From BOG-1184 sp964651515 (GTDB lineage: Bacteria > Fibrobacterota > Chitinivibrionia > Chitinivibrionales > Chitinispirillaceae), in NCBI GenBank assembly GCA_964651515.1, contig CAZYYB010000142.1:1-6520 (forward strand): 6,520 nucleotides of DNA, given 5' to 3'. The notes below the pieces were generated by a model. The model had not been told where the DNA came from and did no database searches. It worked only from the letters and a program-made list of their open reading frames with translations. Both the position numbers and the translations under genes were made by a program. Below are positions 1 through 5,529 of the stretch, piece by piece; within the stretch, counting starts at the first letter, position 1, and each line of letters starts with the position of its first letter.

Positions 1-54
1 TCCCTTTCCAAGGGACGAAACCACGCCGCCGGTGACGAAGATGAATTTTGCCAT
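1..54 (-). CDS. pyrG: CTP synthase, N-terminal fragment (cut by window edge)
   Basis: Only the first 18 codons are present, reading leftward from an ATG at 54-52. The peptide MAKFIFVTGGVVSSLGKG is the highly conserved CTP synthase N-terminus, including the GGVVSSLGKG nucleotide-binding loop of the synthetase domain. From family knowledge, the full enzyme (about 530-550 residues) aminates UTP to CTP using ATP and glutamine-derived ammonia in the cytoplasm. The start is supported by a GGGAG ribosome site at 64-68, nine bases upstream. It lies downstream of carB on the same strand, so UTP-branch and CTP-branch genes are adjacent. The roughly 300-base spacer and candidate promoter suggest it can be transcribed separately. 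The rest of the gene is outside the window, so integrity cannot be judged. Confidence 0.93.
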   Translation of the reverse strand, partial: MAKFIFVTGGVVSSLGKG

Positions 55-63
55 GGTAGAGAT

Positions 64-68
64 CTCCC
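64..68 (-). promoter_or_regulatory. Ribosome binding site of pyrG
   Basis: GGGAG on the minus strand, nine bases before the ATG. It fixes the pyrG start; no other in-frame start near it fits the conserved N-terminus. Confidence 0.6.
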
Positions 69-123
69 ATTGAAGGGTAATTAGAAAAATGCAATGCTAT
101 TCAATTAATCATTGGAAAAGATC

Positions 124-152
124 ATTTTAAGACCTTATCAGGTCATTGCGAA
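124..152 (-). promoter_or_regulatory. Candidate pyrG promoter with internal palindrome
   Basis: On the minus strand TTCGCA (-35-like, 4 of 6 matches) is followed after 17 bases by TAAAAT (-10-like, 5 of 6). The 17-base spacer contains a perfect inverted repeat, GACCT-GATA-AGGTC, at 131-144. A palindrome between -35 and -10 is a typical operator position. The spacing and the AT-rich surroundings support a promoter, but the -35 match is modest. Transcription would start roughly 60 bases before the pyrG ATG. No known pyrimidine regulator site was recognised. Confidence 0.35.
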
Positions 153-185
153 AAAACTATACAAAACCACGATTTACCTGCTTTT

Positions 186-223
186 CGCAGAGGATCCGCG
201 GCCCCCCCCCCCGCAGAGGCTCC
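186..223. repeat. C11/G11 homopolymer between 12-bp direct repeats
   Basis: Eleven consecutive C (202-212; G on the strand transcribed toward pyrG) are flanked by cgcagaggatcc (186-197) and cgcagaggctcc (212-223), which match at 11 of 12 positions. Such a tract is prone to slippage. It lies between carB and pyrG and outside any credible gene, so length changes would alter the spacer only. It could also be a sequencing or assembly weak point. Confidence 0.7.
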
Positions 224-230
224 TTATGAA

Positions 231-256
231 GCACTCCCCCATCGCGGGGCTGGTGC
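231..256. other. Hairpin in the carB-pyrG spacer
   Basis: The plus strand reads GCAC-TC-CCCC-ATCGC-GGGG-CTG-GTGC: an outer 4-bp and an inner 4-bp stem separated by a small internal loop. No T-run follows on the minus strand, so it does not look like an intrinsic terminator of carB. It may be a structured element or processing signal in a carB-pyrG transcript. Confidence 0.35.
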
Positions 257-279
257 AATTTAAAATCTTACTATCCCGT

Positions 280-304
280 CCATTTTGCCTTTTGGACAAA
301 ATGG
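280..304. other. 8-bp inverted repeat downstream of carB
   Basis: CCATTTTG (280-287) and CAAAATGG (297-304) form a perfect 8-bp stem around a 9-base loop. It begins about 53 bases past the carB stop and overlaps the outer end of the dispersed repeat at 286-348. In the direction of carB transcription the stem is followed by ACGGGATAG, not a T-tract, so a standard terminator call is not supported. Confidence 0.45.
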
Positions 305-348
305 GTTGATCCGGCTCGGCCATCCAAAAGCATTTGAATTTCTCAAAG
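286..348 (+). repeat. Dispersed intergenic repeat, copy 1
   Basis: The first 40 bases, starting TGCCTTTTGG, match the copy at 6433-6499 on the opposite strand at 36 of 40 positions without gaps. A looser AT-rich continuation (TTTGAATTT versus TTTGATTTT) follows after a short length difference. This copy ends 10 bases from the carB stop codon. Both copies are intergenic and point into the window. The family was not recognised; a palindromic or REP-like repeat or a small mobile-element relic are possibilities. Confidence 0.7.
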
Positions 349-357
349 CTACCCCCA

Positions 358-3300
358 TCATCCCCACATCTTCCGGCGCCACTCGATGTCCCTGCGCTGG
401 TTGGCCAGGGGAATGCTCCCCGAGTTGCAGTACTCCTGGATCGTTTTAACCGAAAACCCCGTCCGTTCGAGCGAGTCCATTCCCGAGAGCGCCGCCTGGG
501 CGCCTTCGAGCGTGGTTATATAGGTAACGCCGTTGGTGACCGCCGCGCTCCTTATCGGCTTGGAGTCGATCTTGGACTTTTTATCCGAGGGCACGTTGAT
601 GATCATGTCGATCTCCCCGCCCTTGATGAGATCGATGATATCCGGCTTCCCCTCGCCGATCTTCTGGACCATTTTTACATTGATGCCGTTGGAACTCAGG
701 ACCCGCCAGACGCCTTCCGACGCATAGATGCGGAAACCCATGGCCGCGATGATCTTCGCCATGAAGATGATGTTGCGCCGCATGCTGTTGCGCACGCTGA
801 TGAAGACCGCACCGTCGCGCGGGAGATTGTTTCCGGCCGCCTCCTGCGACTTCGCGAAGGCCAGGCCGAAGTCCTTGTCGAGGCCCATGACCTCGCCGGT
901 GGATTTCATCTCGGGACCGAGGATGATGTCGGCTCCGGGAAATTTGGCAAAGGGAAGCACCGACTCTTTGACCGCGAAGTAATCGATCCGGCGTTCGACC
1001 GCCTCTTCGAGCGCGGCAAGGGTGCTTCCCGCCATGACCTTGGCGGCGATCTTTGCCCACGGCGTTCCCATGGCCTTGCTCACGAACGGAACGGTTCTGG
1101 ACGCCCGTGGGTTTACCTCGAGCACATAGACCGTCTCCTCCTTGATGGCGAACTGGATGTTGAGCAGCCCGATCACGCCGAGCTCGCGCGCAATTTCGAT
1201 CGTGACGCGGCGGATATCGGCCACGAGGTCTTCCGAGAGCGTATGCGGCGGCAGCACGCAGGCGCTGTCCCCGGAGTGAATGCCCGCCTCTTCGATATGC
1301 TCCATGATGCCGCAGACCATGACCTGCGAACCGTCGGAGATGGCGTCGACATCCACCTCGATGGCGTCGGCGATGAATTTATCGACAAGCACGGGCCGGT
1401 TATCGGCCGCGGCCCACGCCTCGTCGATAAAACCTTTCAACTCCTCATCGTCGTACACGATCCGCATCGCCCGGCCGCCGAGAACGAAGGAGGGTCGTAT
1501 GAGCACCGGATAGGTGAGCTCATGCGCGACCTTGAGCGCCTCTTCGGTGGAGCATGCCATGCCGTTTGGCGGCTGGTTGAGCCCGAGCTTCCGGATCATG
1601 GCCGCGAACTCGTCGCGGTCCTCAGCCCGCCGGATCGAGGCGACGTTCGTCCCGATGATCGGCGCGCCCGCGGCTTCGAGCCTTTCGGCCAGGTTGAGCG
1701 GCGTCTGCCCGCCAAACTGGACGATCACGCCGGTGGGCTTCTCGCAGTCGATGATGTTCATGACGTCTTCGAAGGTGAGCGGCTCGAAATAGAGCTTGTC
1801 CGAGGTGTCGTAGTCGGTACTCACGGTCTCGGGGTTGGAGTTGACCATGATCGACTCGATCCCCATCTCTTCGAGAGCATAGGAGGCCTGGCAGCAGCAG
1901 TAGTCGAACTCGATCCCCTGGCCGATCCGGTTCGGTCCGCCACCTAAAATAATGATTTTTCTGCGATTCGAAGGAGCACTCTCATCCTCCTCCTCATAGG
2001 TGGAGTAGTAGTAGGGCGTGTAGGCCTCAAACTCCGCGGCACAGGTGTCGACCAGCTTATAGGTCGGAACGATGCCGAGCTTTTTACGGTGATTCCGGAA
2101 CTCGAGTTCGCCTTTCATCTTCAGGAGTTTCGAAATCTGGGCATCGGAGAAGCCCATGCCCTTCGCCCGCTTGAAGAGGACCTTTTGTTCTTCAGCTCCC
2201 TCTTCCAGCACCGCAGGCTTAATTGTTTTTTCGAAATCGACGATGTCCTTCATGTTGTTGATAAACCACGGATCGATCATCGAGGAGCGGCAGATCTCGG
2301 CCACCGGGATGTTCCGGTCGAGCGCCTTGCGAATCAGGAACAGCCGGTCGGCCTTCGGCACCGCGAGCGCGGCGAGGATCTCCGCATCGGACCGCTCGGG
2401 CATGACTACGCTCTCGAACCCGTTCCGCTTGATTTCGAGTCCGCGGAGCCCCTTCTGCAGCGCCTCCTTGAAGGTACGGCCGATCGCCATCGTCTCGCCA
2501 ACGGATTTCATCTGGATGCCGAGTGTCGAATCGGCCTCGGGAAACTTCTCAAAGGTGAACCGCGGAATCTTGACGACACAGTAGTCGATGGTCGGCTCGA
2601 ACGACGCCGGGGTTTCGCGCGTGATGTCGTTGCGGATCTCGTCGAGCGTGTAGCCGACGGCGAGCTTCGCGGCAAATTTTGCGATGGGAAATCCGGTCGC
2701 CTTGCTCGCGAGCGCCGAGCTGCGGCTGACGCGCGGGTTCATCTCGACCACGACCATGCGGCCGGTCTCCGGGTGCACGGCAAACTGGATGTTCGACCCC
2801 CCGGTCTCGACGCCGATCTCCCTGATGATGGCGATGGAGGCGTCGCGCATGATCTGGTACTGCCGGTCGGAGAGGGTCTGCGCCGGGGCGACCGTGATGC
2901 TGTCTCCCGTGTGGATCCCCATGGGATCGAGATTCTCGATGGAGCAGATGATCACCACGTTGTCCTTGCGGTCGCGCATGATCTCCAGCTCATACTCCTT
3001 CCAGCCGATCACCGACTCTTCGATCAGGATCTCATTGATCCGGCTGCAGTGGAGCCCGTACTGCGCCGCGCGGTTGAAGTCGCTCTCGTCGTAGACGATG
3101 CCGCCGCCCGTTCCGCCGAGGGTGAAACTCGGCCGGATGATGAGTGGAAAGCCGATCTCCCGGGCGATTGCCCACGCTTCATCCATATTGTAGGCGAACG
3201 AGCTCTGCGGAAGATCCATGCCGATGGAGAGCATCGCCTTCTTGAACTCGTGGCGATCCTCGGCCCGCTTGATCGCCTCTTCGTTCGCACCGATGAGCTG

Positions 3301-3639
3301 CACGTTGTACCGTGCAAGTACGCCGCTCTCGGCGAGCTCCATGGCGGTATTGAGTCCGGTCTGGCCGCCCATGGTGGGAAGAAGTGCGTCCGGCCGCTCC
3401 CGCTCGATGATCTTGGTCACGATCTCGGGGGTGATCGGCTCGATGTAGGTGCGATCGGCGGTCTCCGGATCGGTCATGATGGTGGCCGGATTGGAGTTGA
3501 CGAGGATGACCTCGAACCCCTCCTCGCGGAGCGCCTTGCACGCCTGGGTCCCGGAGTAGTCGAATTCGCACGCCTGCCCGATGACGATGGGCCCGCTGCC
3601 GATGATCAGGATTTTCTTTATATCGGTTCGTTTTGGCAT
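358..3639 (-). CDS. carB: Carbamoyl-phosphate synthase large subunit
   Basis: A protein of 1093 residues, close to the roughly 1070 usual for the family. It makes carbamoyl phosphate from bicarbonate, two ATP and ammonia channelled from CarA. Two homologous ATP-grasp halves are visible. The first starts at IGSGPIVIGQACEFDYSGTQ (13-32), with R129, R169, E215, E299, N301 and R303 at the same numbers as in the E. coli enzyme. The second starts at LGGGPNRIGQGIEFDY (565-580), with R715, E761, E841, N843 and R845. An oligomerisation region (about 404-553) lies between. The C-terminal part (about 940-1075) is the MGS-like allosteric domain, where some effector-contacting threonines differ: ASEGV at 972-976 and INVPSD at 1014-1019. 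The ATG is preceded by GAGG eight bases upstream. It follows carA by 46 bases, so the two are almost certainly cotranscribed. Confidence 0.98.
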   Translation of the reverse strand: MPKRTDIKKILIIGSGPIVIGQACEFDYSGTQACKALREEGFEVILVNSNPATIMTDPETADRTYIEPITPEIVTKIIERERPDALLPTMGGQTGLNTAMELAESGVLARYNVQLIGANEEAIKRAEDRHEFKKAMLSIGMDLPQSSFAYNMDEAWAIAREIGFPLIIRPSFTLGGTGGGIVYDESDFNRAAQYGLHCSRINEILIEESVIGWKEYELEIMRDRKDNVVIICSIENLDPMGIHTGDSITVAPAQTLSDRQYQIMRDASIAIIREIGVETGGSNIQFAVHPETGRMVVVEMNPRVSRSSALASKATGFPIAKFAAKLAVGYTLDEIRNDITRETPASFEPTIDYCVVKIPRFTFEKFPEADSTLGIQMKSVGETMAIGRTFKEALQKGLRGLEIKRNGFESVVMPERSDAEILAALAVPKADRLFLIRKALDRNIPVAEICRSSMIDPWFINNMKDIVDFEKTIKPAVLEEGAEEQKVLFKRAKGMGFSDAQISKLLKMKGELEFRNHRKKLGIVPTYKLVDTCAAEFEAYTPYYYSTYEEEDESAPSNRRKIIILGGGPNRIGQGIEFDYCCCQASYALEEMGIESIMVNSNPETVSTDYDTSDKLYFEPLTFEDVMNIIDCEKPTGVIVQFGGQTPLNLAERLEAAGAPIIGTNVASIRRAEDRDEFAAMIRKLGLNQPPNGMACSTEEALKVAHELTYPVLIRPSFVLGGRAMRIVYDDEELKGFIDEAWAAADNRPVLVDKFIADAIEVDVDAISDGSQVMVCGIMEHIEEAGIHSGDSACVLPPHTLSEDLVADIRRVTIEIARELGVIGLLNIQFAIKEETVYVLEVNPRASRTVPFVSKAMGTPWAKIAAKVMAGSTLAALEEAVERRIDYFAVKESVLPFAKFPGADIILGPEMKSTGEVMGLDKDFGLAFAKSQEAAGNNLPRDGAVFISVRNSMRRNIIFMAKIIAAMGFRIYASEGVWRVLSSNGINVKMVQKIGEGKPDIIDLIKGGEIDMIINVPSDKKSKIDSKPIRSAAVTNGVTYITTLEGAQAALSGMDSLERTGFSVKTIQEYCNSGSIPLANQRRDIEWRRKMWG

Positions 3640-3660
3640 TTCAAAAACCTCTATCTGCAG

Positions 3661-3676
3661 GTATGCGTGTATGCGT
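3661..3676. repeat. 8-bp perfect tandem repeat in carA-carB spacer
   Basis: GTATGCGT occurs twice in direct succession within the 46-base gap between carA and carB. Part of it belongs to an 11-mer, TGTATGCGTTG (3668-3678), that recurs at 5405-5415 in the leader of the small gene at 5190-5378. Role unknown; it may be a simple duplication. Confidence 0.6.
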
Positions 3677-3685
3677 TGGTATGTT

Positions 3686-4789
3686 TTATGCCTTATCCAT
3701 CATGCCGGCAAACTGTTCGAAGAGATACCCGCTGTCGTGCGGACCCGGCGATGCCTCGGGGTGGTATTGGACGCAGAACAGCCGGTGCTCGTCGGCGGTC
3801 AGCCCCTCGCAGGTGTTGTCGTTCAGGTTGCGGTGGGTGAGCTCGGCCCCGGTTTTCTTGAGGCTGTCGAGGTCCACGCAGAACCCGTGGTTCTGGGAAG
3901 TGATCGCGATATGCCCGTTTCTCTCGTTGCGAACCGGATGGTTTGCACCCCGATGCCCGAACTTGAGCTTGTAGGTGGTGCCGCCGAGGGCGAGCGCCAG
4001 GAGCTGATGACCGAGGCAGATACCGAAAATCGGCTTTTTGCCGATGAGATCCTTGATCGTCTGGATTCCCGGCGTCACCGCTGCCGGATCGCCCGGACCG
4101 TTCGAAAGAAAGATGCCGTCCGGTTGCAGGGCAAGCACCTCGTCGGCGCCGATGTTCGCGGGCACGACGGTCACCCGGCACCCCATAGCTTCGAGGATCC
4201 GGAGAATGTTGAATTTTATGCCGAAATCGAAGGCCGCGACGTGGTATTTGAACCCCGAGCCGCCGTTGCCCCTGGTCGAGTTCCACTCCCACGGCTTCTT
4301 GCACGTTACGGCGGTCGTGAGGTCGAGCCCGACGAGCCCGCCCCAGGCGCGCGCCCGGTCCACGAGGTCGTCCCGCTTCGGCGCAGCTTCACCGGCCCAG
4401 ATGATCGCCTTCATCGCACCGCGAACCCGCAGATGCTTGGTGAGCATCCGGGTATCGATCCCCTCAACGCCGACAATGTTGTTTTCGATCAGGTACTGCG
4501 AGAGCGTCTTGGTTGCGGTGAAATTCGACGGGTAGCGGCAGGCCTCCTTCACGACGAAGCCCGAAACCTGCACCCGGGCCGACTCCACGTCGTTCTCGTT
4601 CACCCCGTAGTTGCCGATGAGCGGGTAGGTCATGGTGACGATCTGGGAGGCATAGGAGGGGTCGGTGAGCACCTCCTGGTACCCGGTCATGCTCGTATTG
4701 AATACCGCTTCGCCGACCGCCTCGCCGGCGGCGCCGAACGATCCGCCTTCAAAGACGGTCCCGTCTTCAAGTGCTAAAAAGCCTCTCAC
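3686..4789 (-). CDS. carA: Carbamoyl-phosphate synthase small subunit (glutamine amidotransferase)
   Basis: A 367-residue subunit (E. coli CarA is about 382) that hydrolyses glutamine and passes ammonia to CarB. The N-terminal CarA-specific domain opens with FLALEDGTVFEG and contains FNTSMTGYQEVLTDPSY (30-46). The class I glutamine amidotransferase domain starts near residue 182 (YHVAAFDFG). Its nucleophile elbow GICLGHQ holds Cys258, and YHPEASPGPHD supplies His343 and Glu345, so the catalytic triad is intact. GTG at 4789 is chosen because it gives the normal family N-terminus and has TGAGGA just upstream. The reading frame extends to a GTG at 4846, but that adds 19 residues with no family counterpart. 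The GTG overlaps the stop of a 40-codon ORF as GTGA, which suggests translational coupling. carB follows after 46 bases. Confidence 0.96.
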   Translation of the reverse strand: MRGFLALEDGTVFEGGSFGAAGEAVGEAVFNTSMTGYQEVLTDPSYASQIVTMTYPLIGNYGVNENDVESARVQVSGFVVKEACRYPSNFTATKTLSQYLIENNIVGVEGIDTRMLTKHLRVRGAMKAIIWAGEAAPKRDDLVDRARAWGGLVGLDLTTAVTCKKPWEWNSTRGNGGSGFKYHVAAFDFGIKFNILRILEAMGCRVTVVPANIGADEVLALQPDGIFLSNGPGDPAAVTPGIQTIKDLIGKKPIFGICLGHQLLALALGGTTYKLKFGHRGANHPVRNERNGHIAITSQNHGFCVDLDSLKKTGAELTHRNLNDNTCEGLTADEHRLFCVQYHPEASPGPHDSGYLFEQFAGMMDKA

Positions 4790-4908
4790 AGGGTCCTCAC
4801 TCTCAGGAATTCCCGGCAGGATTCCGGTGCAAATTTGTCGCAGCACAATACGGAGACTTCTCCCCCTTCGCTGATGAAGGAGAAGAGTTTCGGGGCTGCA
4901 GCCGTCAT
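4786..4908 (-). CDS. Hypothetical 40-residue ORF overlapping carA start
   Basis: ATG at 4908 to TGA at 4788-4786; the last bases overlap the carA GTG as GTGA, a classic coupling arrangement. The peptide starts MTAAAPKLFSF, has a Cys-Cys pair plus a third Cys in SVLCCDKFAPESC, and ends EFLRVRTL. Third positions are mostly G or C, as in the neighbouring genes, which favours real coding. Against it, no clear Shine-Dalgarno precedes the ATG; the ORF would depend on ribosomes finishing the 15-codon ORF whose stop lies seven bases upstream. No family is recognised. It may be a small protein, a coupling or leader ORF controlling carA translation, or a chance open frame. Confidence 0.4.
   Translation of the reverse strand: MTAAAPKLFSFISEGGEVSVLCCDKFAPESCREFLRVRTL
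4857..4885 (-). promoter_or_regulatory. Hairpin upstream of carA with competing alternative
   Basis: On the transcribed strand CTTCTCC is complementary to GGAGAAG, and an inner TTC/GAA extends the stem around a 6-base loop with three bulged G. The same GGAGA segment can instead pair with TCTCC immediately downstream (4852-4863). The two pairings exclude each other. No T-run follows, so any effect would be on translation or RNA stability, not intrinsic termination. Confidence 0.3.
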
Positions 4909-4915
4909 GAAGTGA

Positions 4916-4963
4916 CTAGTATTTCTCAGGGTGTAACGTGGAAGGGAATTTGAGTACCATCAT
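4916..4963 (-). CDS. Possible 15-codon leader ORF
   Basis: A double ATG at 4963/4960 opens a 15-residue peptide, MMVLKFPSTLHPEKY, ending in TAG at 4918-4916. It has the best ribosome site of this interval: AAGGA at 4971-4975, seven bases before the first ATG. That site overlaps the TAA stop of the 70-residue gene upstream as TAAGGA, so terminating ribosomes could reinitiate here. The next ATG is seven bases past its stop. The peptide is not enriched in one amino acid, so classical amino-acid attenuation is not suggested. The ORF is too short for coding statistics. Confidence 0.33.
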   Translation of the reverse strand: MMVLKFPSTLHPEKY

Positions 4964-4973
4964 TTCACGATCC

Positions 4974-5186
4974 TTATCCTAATTGAATCCTAAATATACT
5001 TTGTTCGAACGGCGGGAAAAAGAGGGGAGCGGGAGGGGTACTTTTAAATGCCGCCATTGGTGGGGGAACCGGTTCCTTGTCCCCCCCTACCGTATCGACC
5101 GTTACCGAATCCACCTGCAACTGCTGAACTGTTGCAACCGTTGCAGCGACAAGGATCACCACGCAAAAAAGTATTCGTATCATCAT
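4974..5186 (-). CDS. Small exported or membrane-anchored proline-rich protein
   Basis: A 70-residue ORF starting with a double ATG. GGCGAGG lies six bases upstream, inside the end of the preceding gene. The first 20 or so residues (MMIRILFCVVILVAATVATV) form a hydrophobic signal peptide or anchor; the early Cys is not in a convincing lipobox. The remainder is polar, then proline-rich (KEPVPPP, STPPAPLFFPP), and ends FRIQLG. No domain or family is recognised, and no function is proposed. It follows the 62-residue gene by three bases, so the two are likely expressed together. The strong ribosome site and signal-like start support a real gene; the small size and low complexity reduce certainty. 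Confidence 0.55.
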   Translation of the reverse strand: MMIRILFCVVILVAATVATVQQLQVDSVTVDTVGGDKEPVPPPMAAFKSTPPAPLFFPPFEQSIFRIQLG

Positions 5187-5189
5187 GGC

Positions 5190-5378
5190 TTACCTCGCCT
5201 TCCAGAAACGGGTAGACTGAATCAATCGGCCGTTCACCGTAAGCCGCGCGAAATAAACGCCATTGGAAATGTCGGACCTCCGGGTCAGCGTGAACACCAG
5301 CGTCTGGCCGGACGCCCGATAATACTGCTGAGACCATAGCGCCGCAGGAATCAGGCAAAGGGAAAGCAGCTTGCGCAT
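5190..5378 (-). CDS. Miniature exported protein with sorting-domain-like C-terminus
   Basis: A 62-residue ORF with a near-ideal ribosome site (AGGGAGG, six bases before the ATG at 5378). Residues 1-16 (MRKLLSLCLIPAALWS) look like a signal peptide: two basic residues, a hydrophobic core and a small residue before QQ. From about residue 34, SDISNGVYFARLTVNGRLI followed by a basic end resembles the last strands of type IX secretion C-terminal sorting domains (TIGR04183-like) or FlgD-like Ig tails, with the typical GVYFxRL core. Such tails normally follow large secreted enzymes or adhesins; here almost nothing lies between signal and tail. It could be a deletion relic of a larger gene, a small secreted decoy or carrier, or a chance resemblance. 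The domain call rests on motif recognition only. Confidence 0.6.
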   Translation of the reverse strand: MRKLLSLCLIPAALWSQQYYRASGQTLVFTLTRRSDISNGVYFARLTVNGRLIQSTRFWKAR

Positions 5379-5529
5379 CGATAACCTCCCTGAAAATTGT
5401 TTATTGTATGCGTTGAGAATGAGCTTCTTCCCGAAGCACTATTTACAACCGTGGCAGGTGCCGGAATATCGAGCAAGGAATACAGGAGGGATGGTTCACC
5501 GGGGGAAGAGCGGCGACGGGCGGCAGCGC
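5379..5529 (-). promoter_or_regulatory. Leader/promoter region of the small exported genes
   Basis: This 151-base gap between the iron-transport gene and the 62-residue gene has no convincing ORF. On the minus strand TACAAT (5403-5408, 5 of 6 to the -10 consensus) lies about 25 bases before the start codon, but no good -35 is seen at 16-18 bases. GCTTC-GGGAA-GAAGC forms a 5-bp hairpin just upstream of it. No terminator for the upstream gene was found, so readthrough is possible. Confidence 0.3.

Noticed and set aside
280..304. Intrinsic terminator of carB
   Set aside because: The stem is good, but the bases after it on the minus strand are ACGGGATAG, with no T-run.
112..309. 65-codon plus-strand ORF across the C11 tract
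   Set aside because: Its proline run is simply the homopolymer, it has no domain, and it ends inside the dispersed repeat.
334..1947. 537-codon plus-strand ORF antisense to carB
   Set aside because: Its codons mirror GC-rich third positions of carB; the translation is rich in D, H, R and G with no recognisable domain. carB is certain.
2089..3840. 583-codon plus-strand ORF antisense to carB and the carA end
   Set aside because: Same mirror effect of strong codon bias; no domain, and it crosses the ends of two real genes.
3581..4777. 398-codon plus-strand ORF antisense to carA
   Set aside because: Shadow of carA, whose catalytic motifs are intact.
4790..4846. Longer carA N-terminus from a GTG at 4846
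   Set aside because: The added 19 residues have no counterpart in CarA, and the GTG at 4789 has a better ribosome site and gives the normal N-terminus.
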